DNA of 34,006 nucleotides from Phycisphaerae bacterium (GCA_012729815.1 JAAYCJ010000054.1:1-34006); one strand, 5' to 3'; positions 8,564 to 18,246 are shown, counted from the stretch's first letter. Made by a program: numbers and translations. The notes: a model not told the origin generated them from the letters alone.

Positions 8564-8857
8564 TCATTCCTCCTTCGTCTCAACGCCTTCCAGCCGCTGC
8601 ACTTCCCGCATCAGCGCATCAAGGCGATTGCGCACCGTCGGGTACGATACGCCGTAGACCCGAGCCAGGTCCTTGAGGTTGCCGCCGCACTTGATGAAGT
8701 TCACCACCAGGGCCTGCTCTTCGCTGCGCAGCCGACAGAGCACGGGCAACCCAAACTCCCCTTCCACGCTGGTGCCGCATTCCGGACACACCAGGCGCGT
8801 CACCCGCAGCCCAGCCCGGCAACTCGGACACTCGATCGGAAGCAATCGTTCATCCAT
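8564..8857 (-). CDS. DUF2089-type zinc-ribbon and helix-turn-helix regulator
   Basis: This encodes 97 residues. The ATG at 8857 is chosen over an earlier one at 8893 because AAGGAG stands 7 bases upstream. The N-terminus has two Cys-x2-Cys knuckles (CPSC and CPEC, residues about 9-27), a zinc ribbon. The C-terminal half has a helix-turn-helix of the form NLKDLARVYGVSYPTVRNRL (about 62-81), with the SYPTVRNRLD recognition helix typical of DUF2089. Such proteins are small probable transcription regulators found beside membrane-protein genes. The first 8 bases overlap the end of the CPBP protease gene, and the stop is 2 bases before the Yip1-like gene, so the three form one operon. Confidence 0.8.
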   Translation of the reverse strand: MDERLLPIECPSCRAGLRVTRLVCPECGTSVEGEFGLPVLCRLRSEEQALVVNFIKCGGNLKDLARVYGVSYPTVRNRLDALMREVQRLEGVETKEE

Positions 8858-9824
8858 TGGCTTGCTCCTTGATCGCAGGGATATGCCTGCCACACACTAA
8901 CGGCTCTTCCGCCGCAATATCGCCGCAGAACCCGTGGGCCATCCACCTTTCATGCCAGACCCGCGCTCCGCCGAAACCGAGCAGAACCAGGTTCAGACCG
9001 CACAGGACCAGCATTCCCGCAAGTCCCATCACTCCAGTCTCAAGCGAATCGCCGCCTCGGAGAACGGCGGCGGGAGCCATGGCGGTTCCGTTGAGCACCC
9101 CATGCATGATCGCGGCTGAGACAACTGAGTTGGAGCGAATGCGCACGTACGCGATCAACGGAGCGAAGAGCACCGTCCAGAGGACCATCATAAATATCCC
9201 AGCGACGGGATGCCCGGGATAGTTGTGCCCGTGAATGATGAACGGTATGTGCCACAAACCCCAGATGATCCCGATGACCAGCGACGAACCCCAAAAACCC
9301 AGCCGGCCCGTTTCGCGAAGCAAAAACCCGCGCCAGCCCAGTTCCTCGCCGAAACCGGCGATGCCGTTGACGGTCAGGCCGGCCACGGTGCCGCTGATCA
9401 AGATCAGGATGAACGGATGCAGCGGCAGTTCGGTGGCGGAGCGGCGCAACTCCGCCAGCTGCGTTTCCGAAAGGCTTGGGCCGAAGAGCAAAAGAGCATT
9501 CGATTGCATCGGATCGGACGTCAGCGAAACGGCTGGGAAGAGGTAACTGACCGCCGTCGATCCCACCGCAAGAAAAGCGGGCAGCAGCGCCGCGACGAGA
9601 AACCACCGGTTGGGCCGAAACGAGATGCCCAAGGGCCTGATGAGCTCTTCGCGAAACAGGAACCTCTGCGTGACGACGGCTGAGATCGCCGGGGTGAACA
9701 TGAAAAAGACGGCCACAGCGAACCAACGACCCGAATACGGCACCATGCCCGAGGAGAACGCGCAGAAGGCGACCGGCCAACTCAGAAGAAAAGTGAGGAT
9801 CAGAAACACAATGGACTTTGGCAT
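8850..9824 (-). CDS. CPBP family intramembrane glutamic protease
   Basis: This encodes 324 residues with many hydrophobic helices. An ATG 6 bases earlier (9830) is possible, but GGAG is 7 bases from the ATG at 9824. The CPBP (CAAX protease and bacteriocin-processing) signature is clear: the EE pair with following R in GEELGWRGFLLRE (E160, E161, R165), then the His-containing helices WGLWHIPFIIHG and MHGVLNG. Family members are membrane proteases; some process prenylated proteins or give bacteriocin immunity, but most bacterial ones have no known substrate. It is the first gene of an operon with the DUF2089 regulator and the Yip1-like protein. The C-terminal tail after the last membrane helix is about 35 residues. 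Confidence 0.85.
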   Translation of the reverse strand: MPKSIVFLILTFLLSWPVAFCAFSSGMVPYSGRWFAVAVFFMFTPAISAVVTQRFLFREELIRPLGISFRPNRWFLVAALLPAFLAVGSTAVSYLFPAVSLTSDPMQSNALLLFGPSLSETQLAELRRSATELPLHPFILILISGTVAGLTVNGIAGFGEELGWRGFLLRETGRLGFWGSSLVIGIIWGLWHIPFIIHGHNYPGHPVAGIFMMVLWTVLFAPLIAYVRIRSNSVVSAAIMHGVLNGTAMAPAAVLRGGDSLETGVMGLAGMLVLCGLNLVLLGFGGARVWHERWMAHGFCGDIAAEEPLVCGRHIPAIKEQANG

Positions 9825-9844
9825 CTTCATTCTCCATAACGTCC

Positions 9845-9874
9845 ATCACTACATTCCGTATATTAAATCACTAC
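9845..9874. repeat. Pair of 8-base direct repeats upstream of the CPBP operon
   Basis: ATCACTAC occurs at 9845-9852 and again at 9867-9874, a period of 22 bases, or about two helical turns. They lie in an AT-rich stretch 20-50 bases before the CPBP start, where a regulator of that operon could bind. The pattern is short and may be chance. Confidence 0.3.
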
Positions 9875-9990
9875 TTAATAGAACGAAATACGTGCTTTAT
9901 TTTTTCAATTTTCCCTGGCGATGGTTCCTGGCCGTACGCCCTGCCGCGGTACGAGCTTTCAGGCAAAACCCTTGGATGGGCAGAAAGGTG

Positions 9991-10019
9991 TTGACTCCCG
10001 AGCATATTGACTCTATCTT
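9991..10019 (+). promoter_or_regulatory. Promoter of the membrane protein / winged-helix operon
   Basis: A -35 box TTGACT (9991-9996) and a -10 box TATCTT (10014-10019) are separated by 17 bases. The -10 box directly abuts a perfect palindrome at 10020-10033. The first gene starts at 10058, giving a leader of about 30 bases. Confidence 0.55.
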
Positions 10020-10033
10020 GCAGAGTACTCTGC
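10020..10033. promoter_or_regulatory. Palindromic operator, probably for the operon's own winged-helix regulator
   Basis: GCAGAGTACTCTGC is a perfect 14-base palindrome lying immediately after the -10 box, covering the expected transcription start. A repressor bound here would block initiation. The second gene of the operon encodes a winged-helix DNA-binding protein, the obvious candidate for autoregulation. The palindrome is seen directly; the partner is inferred. Confidence 0.55.
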
Positions 10034-10057
10034 TATATTGTTATTGGAGGACTGAGC

Positions 10058-10612
10058 ATGGAAGTCTTGAAGGATGCTGCGGCGAGCGCTCTTTCAGAAA
10101 TCGATCAAACGACGGTTCGGATGCGAAAGGCGGTCGCGGCCCGCAGCGGAAGCAGCGTTCTGATCCTCTGGGGAGTGATCTGGATAGTCGGGTTCCTGGT
10201 GCCGTACTTTGCGCCACAGCACATGGGTTGGATATGGCTGGGGTTGGACGTGATCGGTATCGCCGGGACGGTGCTGGCCTTTCGGCTTGAGGAACCGACC
10301 CGCAGCGCATCCGACTGGCGGTTCTCTCTGTTCTGGCTGTTGCTGTTTGTCTACGGCGGCGTCTGGATTGCGATCCTTCAGCCGCAGAGTCCGTATCAGG
10401 TCACCGCTTTCATCGTCACGCTGATCATGTTCGCGTACGTGGTGTTGGGGTTGTTCTGGGAGCGGTTCATGCTGTGGCTGGGACTGGCAGTGACGGCGCT
10501 GACCCTGGTGGGTTTCTACGGTCTTGAGTTCTGGTTCTGGGCGTGGATGTCGGTCTTGGGCGGCGGGGCGCTGGCGGGAACGGGGCTCTATCTGCGTCTG
10601 CGATGGAGATGA
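10058..10612 (+). CDS. Four- to five-helix membrane protein of unknown function
   Basis: This encodes 184 residues. The ATG at 10058 has GGAGG 7 bases before it; an upstream in-frame start would run through the promoter and operator. A soluble N-terminal segment of about 30 residues is followed by hydrophobic segments near 32-50, 58-74, 88-105, 112-135 and 140-175, many containing Trp. I recognise no catalytic motif. It overlaps or abuts the following winged-helix regulator gene, and similar membrane-protein plus HTH pairs are common, with the regulator controlling the membrane gene. It could be a sensor or accessory protein; no firmer function can be given. Confidence 0.7.
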   Translation: MEVLKDAAASALSEIDQTTVRMRKAVAARSGSSVLILWGVIWIVGFLVPYFAPQHMGWIWLGLDVIGIAGTVLAFRLEEPTRSASDWRFSLFWLLLFVYGGVWIAILQPQSPYQVTAFIVTLIMFAYVVLGLFWERFMLWLGLAVTALTLVGFYGLEFWFWAWMSVLGGGALAGTGLYLRLRWR

Positions 10613-10614
10613 GC

Positions 10615-10929
10615 ATGGGCGAGTTGGACGAGTTGCTCTGTCAGCCGACGCGGCTGCGGATCATGGCGGCCCTGATGGCGCTGCGGCCGGATGAGAAGGT
10701 CGATTTTGGCTGCCTGCGGACGACGCTCGACCTGACCGACGGCAATCTGGGCGCCCATCTGCAGAAGATCGAGGAGGCCGGCTATATTCGGGTCGAGAAG
10801 ACCTTCGTCGGCCGCAAGCCGCGCACGTATCTGGCCGTCACCGACAAAGGCCGCGCCGCATTCGGCGATCACGTCGCCGCCCTTCGCCGAATCGCCGAAT
10901 CAGCCGCTGGAGATCATCCCCATGAATGA
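10615..10929 (+). CDS. Winged-helix transcriptional regulator (HTH_34 / ArsR-MarR-like)
   Basis: This encodes 104 residues from ATG 10615, which has GGAG 6 bases upstream. An ATG at 10609 would give an ATGA overlap with the preceding gene and remains possible. The sequence follows the small winged-helix family often paired with membrane proteins: PTRLRIMAAL as the first helix, then a helix-turn-helix with LDLTDGNLGAHLQKIEEAG, a wing around VEKTFVGRKPRTY, and a final helix starting VTDKGRAAF. It binds DNA as a dimer in known relatives. The likely target is the palindrome at 10020-10033. Its last 8 bases overlap the following membrane-protein gene, so the three genes form one operon. Confidence 0.85.
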   Translation: MGELDELLCQPTRLRIMAALMALRPDEKVDFGCLRTTLDLTDGNLGAHLQKIEEAGYIRVEKTFVGRKPRTYLAVTDKGRAAFGDHVAALRRIAESAAGDHPHE

Positions 10930-11827
10930 AACCCGTACCGCCAGAGTGCAACATCTGCTCGACCGAATCACCCGTAAGTGGTGGCTGGTCCTGCTGTTTA
11001 TATTGCTGCAGTTTCTTCCGCCGGTCACCGCCAAGCCGTTTGAACCGGACCAGTACAATCAGGTCATCCGCCAGATCCTCAGCCACGGCGTGATCTACGC
11101 CCACTCGGAGGTCTACCCGGTCCTGAAGGTCCTGGCCGTCGTCATGCTGATCGCTCTTCTAGTGCTGCGGAATCGTTTCGGTCGGTTTTTTGCCCTTTAC
11201 GCCGCCGGCTGCTATGTGTTCTTTGCCTTCGGCCAGAGCTTCGCGCACACGCGAGATTACGGGTTTGGCGTCTTGCTGAGCAATCTGGTCATGTTCCTGC
11301 TGGTGGCTGCGGTCTGGACGTGGGAAGCTATCGCCCGAAGGAACGATTTCAGCTTTGCCCCACAGCCGTGGTACCGGTACTGGCACGTCCCGCTGGCGGT
11401 TCTGGCGTTCTGGTACCCCCTGAGTTTCCGCACCGGCGGGCCCGATTTCGGGTTCGAGGCTTTTCTTGGCGGACCGGCGGCGGTGGCGTTCTGCCTGATG
11501 ACGCCGGTGTTTCTGAGCTTGCTGCTGCTGAACGTTCCGCGGGTCAACGCCGCTGTAATACGTATTACCGCCCTGGCGGGGACGATCATCGGTTTCTGGA
11601 ACGCGATCGGCGTCTTCGATCCGCACACCAACCGCTGGAACCTGTTGCTGCACGTGCCGCTGATGGTCATTTCCGTTTACGCTCTGGTGGTCTCGCTCCG
11701 GTTACGAGTGAACCAGAAGGACGAAGCAGAGGCAGTGTGCGGTGTGCAGTCTACGCAGGCGGGGTGTCGGGCGAGTTGGCCTGCGGGCGAAGGTCCTGGA
11801 AGGCGAAGCAGTTTTCGCGGCCGTTGA
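10922..11827 (+). CDS. Multi-pass membrane protein of unknown function
   Basis: This encodes 301 residues. The ATG overlaps the regulator gene by 8 bases and has GGAG 9 bases before it. About seven hydrophobic segments are visible (for example LVLLFILLQFLPP near 22, VLAVVMLIALLVL near 70, LLSNLVMFLLVAAVW near 118), with the first looking like an N-terminal anchor. No known motif is seen. The last 30 or so residues are rich in Gly, Ser and Arg, and their 77 bases overlap the convergent bactofilin-like gene on the other strand, so this tail may be under little constraint. It is the third gene of the autoregulated operon and may act with the first membrane protein. Confidence 0.7.
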   Translation: MNETRTARVQHLLDRITRKWWLVLLFILLQFLPPVTAKPFEPDQYNQVIRQILSHGVIYAHSEVYPVLKVLAVVMLIALLVLRNRFGRFFALYAAGCYVFFAFGQSFAHTRDYGFGVLLSNLVMFLLVAAVWTWEAIARRNDFSFAPQPWYRYWHVPLAVLAFWYPLSFRTGGPDFGFEAFLGGPAAVAFCLMTPVFLSLLLLNVPRVNAAVIRITALAGTIIGFWNAIGVFDPHTNRWNLLLHVPLMVISVYALVVSLRLRVNQKDEAEAVCGVQSTQAGCRASWPAGEGPGRRSSFRGR

Positions 11828-12428
11828 TTTCGCCCTGAACCTGGCCCTCGATTTCCACGGTGTGGGCGCGGCGGATGGTCAAATCGCCGGTGAGGACCGC
11901 GCCTTCGGCGATCGCAAGATGGTGGCCGAAGAACGTCACGCGCCCGTCGATCGGCCCGGAGAGGAGGGCGACGTGGGCTTCGACGTCGATGTCGGCCATC
12001 GCGCCCGCTTCAATCTCGAGAGTATGGCATCGGAAACGGGTGGGGCCCTCAATCGGTTTGTCCATGTTGATCACATGGCCGCTGATCTCCTGGAACCCGT
12101 CGCCCGGTTTCCCAGACGACCGCGAGCGGGCCGGCTCAATGACGATCTTCTTGCCGTTCTTTACAATCTCGATCCGGCCTCTGCCGCCGACACCATCCGC
12201 ACCGACGAGTTTGTCCAAGTCGTCCAGGTTGCTCGGAATGACCGTTCCAAAAAAGGCGCTCACGAACGACACCAGACCTCCCACCAGGATGGCGGTGCAG
12301 ATGATGATGGTCTGAGCCACGGCTGGGAGGTTGTGGCCCAGCCCCAGGACCATGAACGGCAGCCAGAAGGCGATAAAAAGCCCGACCACCGTACCCGCCA
12401 CCGACCCGGCTTTTCCGAACTTGATCAT
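11751..12428 (-). CDS. Membrane-anchored bactofilin-like protein
   Basis: This encodes 225 residues. The ATG at 12428 is chosen because GGGAG precedes it and it overlaps the sigma factor stop by 4 bases. Two hydrophobic segments at residues about 9-32 and 38-62 are followed by a soluble part. Residues about 125-205 have the short-period beta repeats of bactofilins: alternating hydrophobic residues with G-x-I/L turns (LEIEAGAMADIDV, AIAEGAVLTGDLTI, VEIEGQVQGEI). Bactofilins form polymers that shape the cell or place surface structures. The tail overlaps the convergent membrane-protein gene by 77 bases. Because it is coupled to an ECF sigma gene it may take the place of an anti-sigma factor, although no anti-sigma motif is seen. 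Confidence 0.65.
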   Translation of the reverse strand: MIKFGKAGSVAGTVVGLFIAFWLPFMVLGLGHNLPAVAQTIIICTAILVGGLVSFVSAFFGTVIPSNLDDLDKLVGADGVGGRGRIEIVKNGKKIVIEPARSRSSGKPGDGFQEISGHVINMDKPIEGPTRFRCHTLEIEAGAMADIDVEAHVALLSGPIDGRVTFFGHHLAIAEGAVLTGDLTIRRAHTVEIEGQVQGEINGRENCFAFQDLRPQANSPDTPPA

Positions 12429-12955
12429 GGTTCTTCTCCCGATTTGTCTTGTTTGGTCAACAATTTGCGGAGCGTGGCCAAGGCGTAGCGGCAACGGCCG
12501 GCGGCGGTGTTGGTCGAGATCGCCAGCACCTCGCCGATCTGCCGAAAGCTCAGGCCCACGTAGTATTTCATCCGGATCACCGCCTGCTGGGCGGTCGGCA
12601 GGTCGGCCAGGGCCGCTTCCAGCGTCAGCGGGTCGATCGTCCGGCCCGCATCGCCGTCGTCGGACGGGGCGGCCGGTTCGAACAGATCGCCCAGCGAGAC
12701 GGCGGCGCGCCGCCGGGCCCGGCGCTTCAGGGCGTTGTTCTGGACCGCGCGGAAGACGTAGGCGTTCAGCCGCTCGGCCGGCACGCGGTCGAGCCGCAAC
12801 CAGACCTCAGCCAAGGTCTCCTGGACCACGTCGTCGGCTTCGTCGGCGTCGCGGACGATCCGTCCAGCGGCACGCACCATCGCATCCCGCCGGTCCGCCG
12901 CCAGCGTCCGAAATGCCGCCTCACGTTGCCCATCCGAATCCGCCTTCATCGCCAT
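12425..12955 (-). CDS. ECF-type RNA polymerase sigma factor
   Basis: This encodes 176 residues, normal for the ECF group. Region 2 is seen in the DADEADDVVQETLAEVWLRL helix (about 36-55) and the following AYVFRAVQNNALKRRARR. Region 4 is a helix-turn-helix from LPTAQQAVIRMKYYVGLSFRQIGEVLAIS to TAAGRCRYALATLRKLL (about 117-165). It would direct RNA polymerase to a small set of promoters, probably including its own. A second ATG two codons in (12949) could be the start; neither has a strong ribosome site. Its end overlaps the bactofilin-like gene by 4 bases, so the two are coupled. Confidence 0.9.
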   Translation of the reverse strand: MAMKADSDGQREAAFRTLAADRRDAMVRAAGRIVRDADEADDVVQETLAEVWLRLDRVPAERLNAYVFRAVQNNALKRRARRRAAVSLGDLFEPAAPSDDGDAGRTIDPLTLEAALADLPTAQQAVIRMKYYVGLSFRQIGEVLAISTNTAAGRCRYALATLRKLLTKQDKSGEEP

Positions 12956-13056
12956 CCATCATAGCTGTCTACCACTAAAGAACCAGACACCGGGCTTTTT
13001 GTATGGGAAAAATGGAAGTACAATGCGCCCAAGGGGTTTTTGCAGGTGAGGCGCCG

Positions 13057-13917
13057 ATGCCGGATGCGTTCGCCGGACAGTCCGAATTGCGTTTGGGCGG
13101 CAGGATCGCCGCCGTGGCCGAGGTGCTGGCGGTGTATGTGCCGTTGATGGCGGTGTGGCGGATCGCCGAGCGGTCGGCGGTGGCGGAGATGGACCAGCGG
13201 GTCTTTTTTCACCCGATCGGGTTGACCGTTTTGGCCCTGATCGTATTGCCGCTATTTATTGTCGGGATTGCCGGGCGGTCCATCGGCGCGTACGGCTTGT
13301 GCTTCGCCCAACCGATCCGGCAGATCGGGGCCGGGCTGATCGCCTTCGCGATTCTCCTGCCGTTTTTCCTGATGGTTCCGGTCATCGGGCACATTGGTTT
13401 CGCCCGCAAAGAGGCCACCGGGGCTGCGATTCTGCTGGTGGTGTTCGCCGTGGCTCTGGTCGTGATGGGCCTGGCCGCGCGCAAGCTGCCGGCTGCGCTG
13501 TGCGAGAGGACGCCAGGAAGGGGGATCGCAGCGTTTTTGCTGATTCTCGCGGTTGGTTTGGTTGCCGCCGGCGTTCCTCATCCGCTGCAGCGGCAGACAA
13601 CCGCCGTTGTCTATGGCCTATTGGCGGTCGGGTTTGGCGAGGAGATCTTCTTTCGCGGCTACGTTCAGTCGCGGCTCAACCAAGCCTTCGGCCGGCGGTT
13701 TCGCCGATGGAGCGTTTCGTGGGGATGGGGTCTGGTGCTGACGTCGCTGCTCTTCGCCGCCGCCCACGCGGTCAATCCGCACGGGGGCATCTGGTGGAGC
13801 ATGTGGATTTTTCCGGTCGGCTTGATCTTCGGCCTGATCCGTGAGAAAACCGGCTCGATCATCCCCTCCGCCCTCGCCCACGGCCTGCCCGTGACCATCG
13901 GGCTGCTGACTCTCTGA
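13057..13917 (+). CDS. CPBP family intramembrane glutamic protease
   Basis: This encodes 286 residues with about eight membrane helices. The ATG at 13057 is preferred over one at 13003 because a G-rich site (GGTGAGG) lies 5 bases upstream and the earlier one has none. CPBP signature: GFGEEIFFRGYVQSRL with E195, E196 and R200, then LLFAAAHAVN with its His, and the final SALAHGLP helix. The intervening WWSMWIFPVGLIFGLI helix is typical of the group. It is the second CPBP protein in the window and differs clearly from the one at 8850. It is transcribed away from the sigma factor gene with a gap of about 100 bases. Confidence 0.85.
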   Translation: MPDAFAGQSELRLGGRIAAVAEVLAVYVPLMAVWRIAERSAVAEMDQRVFFHPIGLTVLALIVLPLFIVGIAGRSIGAYGLCFAQPIRQIGAGLIAFAILLPFFLMVPVIGHIGFARKEATGAAILLVVFAVALVVMGLAARKLPAALCERTPGRGIAAFLLILAVGLVAAGVPHPLQRQTTAVVYGLLAVGFGEEIFFRGYVQSRLNQAFGRRFRRWSVSWGWGLVLTSLLFAAAHAVNPHGGIWWSMWIFPVGLIFGLIREKTGSIIPSALAHGLPVTIGLLTL

Positions 13918-13990
13918 CACCTACTCTCAAGGCCGGGCCTGAAGCGGCTCCAGCAATCACGCGGCGTTGGCAAAAACTACGACCCCGATC

Positions 13991-14299
13991 CTATCGCACG
14001 GCATAAAAGACCTCGGCAGAATCAAGAATCTCGCGCCGTCGGATCGGGCTGCGGCTGCGTTCGATCGCGCGGCGGCTGACCAGCTCGACCTTGCGTCCCA
14101 GCGGCTCCTCCAACTCCATTCTCACGTGATCGAGCAGACTCCAGTCGGCTTCGGGAAGGAACGACACCGGCACATCCACGTCACTGTCCGCGTCAAAGTC
14201 GTCGCGGAGCACGGAGCCGAAAAGGGCGAGCTCCCCGACCTTCCACCGATCGCAGAACCGATCGAGTTCTTCCGTCCTGTACAAGCTCGCGCGTCCCAT
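13991..14299 (-). CDS. MNT-type nucleotidyltransferase (MntA-like), without a visible HEPN partner
   Basis: This encodes 102 residues. The minimal nucleotidyltransferase signature is present: G28-S29 in LFGSVL, then ten residues later D40-x-D42 in SDVDVPV, and an acidic third position at E72 in KVELVS. Such proteins are usually the antitoxin half of HEPN-MNT pairs and AMPylate the HEPN ribonuclease. Here no HEPN gene is seen on either side: the CPBP protease gene lies 73 bases past its stop, and the rRNA terminator lies upstream. It may be a solitary copy or a remnant of a pair. No good ribosome site is seen before the ATG; a palindromic TATAAT-containing sequence about 45 bases upstream could serve as -10 box. 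Confidence 0.75.
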   Translation of the reverse strand: MGRASLYRTEELDRFCDRWKVGELALFGSVLRDDFDADSDVDVPVSFLPEADWSLLDHVRMELEEPLGRKVELVSRRAIERSRSPIRRREILDSAEVFYAVR

Positions 14300-14374
14300 C
14301 CATACACCCGGAACTATCCGCCACCCCAGGAGCTATTTATTGATTATAATCACCGCGGCACCGGCGCGACCAAC

Positions 14375-14411
14375 AAAAAACCCCGCACCGGATTCCCGGT
14401 ACGGGGTTTTT
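14375..14411 (-). terminator. Terminator of the tRNA-23S-5S rRNA unit
   Basis: An 11-base stem (14381-14391 with 14396-14406, one C-A mismatch) has a four-base loop and is flanked by six A on the left and five T on the right. On the minus strand it stands about 13 bases after the 5S gene and ends in a U tract. It would also work in the plus direction. Confidence 0.85.
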
Positions 14412-14423
14412 GTTAATTAACGT

Positions 14424-14535
14424 CGGCCATCACCTACTTTCGCCCGGGCTTAAATCCCGGACTATCATCGGCCGTGAGGGCTTAACGACTGGGTTCGGAA
14501 TGGGACCAGGTGTTTCCCCACACGCATGGTGACCG
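14424..14535 (-). rRNA. rrf: 5S ribosomal RNA
   Basis: The minus strand reads as a complete 5S rRNA of about 112 bases. It has the invariant CCCATTCCGAAC loop, the CACCTGGTCCC arm before it, the GGGCGAAAGTAGGTGATGG 3' half, and 5' and 3' ends that pair (CGGTCACCAT with GGTGATGGCCG). The ends are good to a few bases. It follows 23S with a spacer of about 120 bases and is followed directly by the terminator at 14375-14411. Confidence 0.92.
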
Positions 14536-14590
14536 ACAAACTCGGGTCATCCGTCCGGAGGGTTCCGGACGGCTGGTTTGCCGAAAGATA

Positions 14591-14605
14591 TTGAACAGGT
14601 CTAGG
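14591..14605 (-). repeat. 3' arm of the outer 23S processing stem
   Basis: In the 23S-5S spacer, these 15 bases are complementary to 17753-17767 upstream of 23S, with one G-U pair. Together with the inner stem they close the 23S domain for RNase III-type processing. The pairing is seen directly; the processing role is known from other rRNA operons. Confidence 0.6.
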
Positions 14606-14641
14606 GGTCAAGCGCCACGGTTAAGCGCGTCCTTGGCATAG

Positions 14642-14655
14642 TCAGCCAAGGATAG

Positions 14656-14666
<11 letters not shown>
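14642..14666 (-). repeat. 3' arm of the inner 23S processing stem
   Basis: This 25-base stretch covers the 3' end of 23S and is the inverse of 17628-17652 at its 5' end with a single mismatch. It forms the base of the 23S domain and the expected site of RNase III-type cleavage. Confidence 0.7.
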
Positions 14667-17627
<2,961 letters not shown>

Positions 17628-17636
<9 letters not shown>

Positions 17637-17652
17637 CTCTATCTTTGGCTGA
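17628..17652 (-). repeat. 5' arm of the inner 23S processing stem
   Basis: This pairs with 14642-14666 over 25 bases with one mismatch, bringing the two ends of 23S together. Confidence 0.7.
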
Positions 17653-17752
17653 CAGAGTGATCGTTCGCTCTCATTCGCGCCTTCTCGGAAACTCCGATTA
17701 GTCCAACCGGGATCGGTTGGTCGGAGCCGACATTGTGTGGTGCTCAGACACG

Positions 17753-17767
17753 CCTAGACCTATTCAA
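17753..17767 (-). repeat. 5' arm of the outer 23S processing stem
   Basis: This 15-base arm pairs with 14591-14605 beyond the inner stem. It directly follows the boxA-like element in the transcript. Confidence 0.6.
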
Positions 17768-17779
17768 TTGTCAAAGAAC
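17766..17779 (-). promoter_or_regulatory. boxA-like antitermination element before 23S
   Basis: The minus strand reads GTTCTTTGACAATT, close to the boxA sequence bound by NusB/S10 in rRNA leaders. A 12-of-14 match is found in the tRNA leader at 18314-18327. The similarity is seen; the antitermination role is inferred. Confidence 0.45.
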
Positions 17780-17880
17780 CTACAACCGCTGTGTCTATTC
17801 GGATCGCCGCGGAAGCCCGCGGCTGCGGATGTCAAACTTTTCAATCGCCTCTTGACTGCCTATTTTTGTCGAGGCTTTCA

Positions 17881-17908
17881 AGTATATCATGGTCAATTTG
17901 CTTGTCAA
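17881..17908 (-). promoter_or_regulatory. Internal promoter for 23S-5S
   Basis: On the minus strand a perfect -35 box TTGACA (17903-17908) and a -10 box TATACT (17881-17886) are 16 bases apart, inside the spacer between tRNA-Ala and 23S. Transcription would start near 17874, about 95 bases before the boxA-like element, as in a normal rRNA leader. Confidence 0.6.
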
Positions 17909-18003
17909 CGCTTATTCGAAAAAATTTCGTTATTTTTTCAACTTCTGCATTGTCAAGCACTTACGTCGTTCGAGGTCATTTCCGTCCTGTTTTCGTATCG
18001 GAC

Positions 18004-18076
18004 TGGAGACGACCGGGATCGAACCGGCAACCTCCGGCTTGCAAAGCCGGCGCTCTCCCAGTTGAGCTACGTCCCC
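18004..18076 (-). tRNA. tRNA-Ala (anticodon TGC)
   Basis: The minus strand folds as a 73-base tRNA: acceptor GGGGACG pairs with CGTCTCC, discriminator A, D arm AGCTCAACTGGGAGAGC, anticodon loop CTTTGCAAG with anticodon TGC, and T loop GGTTCGATCC. No 3' CCA is encoded. It follows tRNA-Ile by 96 bases and precedes 23S, the usual place in an rRNA operon. Confidence 0.95.
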
Positions 18077-18172
18077 GGCAGCTACCCGTCGGCAGCCGGC
18101 GAGGCCGGCGCGGGCGGTTTTGCCCGGTAAACCGCGGTTCCGGGGGGTCCGGAAGGCCGGGTTCGGCCTCAA

Positions 18173-18246
18173 TGGGGCCGGGTGGATTCGAACCACCGAC
18201 CTCGTCCTTATCAGGGACGCGCTCTAACCAGCTGAGCTACGACCCC
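18173..18246 (-). tRNA. tRNA-Ile (anticodon GAT)
   Basis: The minus strand folds as a 74-base tRNA: acceptor GGGGTCG pairs with CGGCCCC (one G-U-type pair), D arm AGCTCAGCTGGTTAGAGC, anticodon loop CTGATAA with anticodon GAT, and T loop GGTTCGAATCC. No 3' CCA is encoded. It is normally found between 16S and tRNA-Ala, but here nothing resembling the 16S 3' end precedes it. Confidence 0.95.

Larger units (their letters stand above)
17641..18003 (-). other. Spacer between tRNA-Ala and 23S
   Basis: This 363-base spacer has no gene. From its upstream end (high coordinates) it holds an AT-rich stretch, a consensus promoter (17881-17908), a boxA-like element (17766-17779) and the 5' arms of the two processing stems (17753-17767 and 17628-17652). 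Confidence 0.7.
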
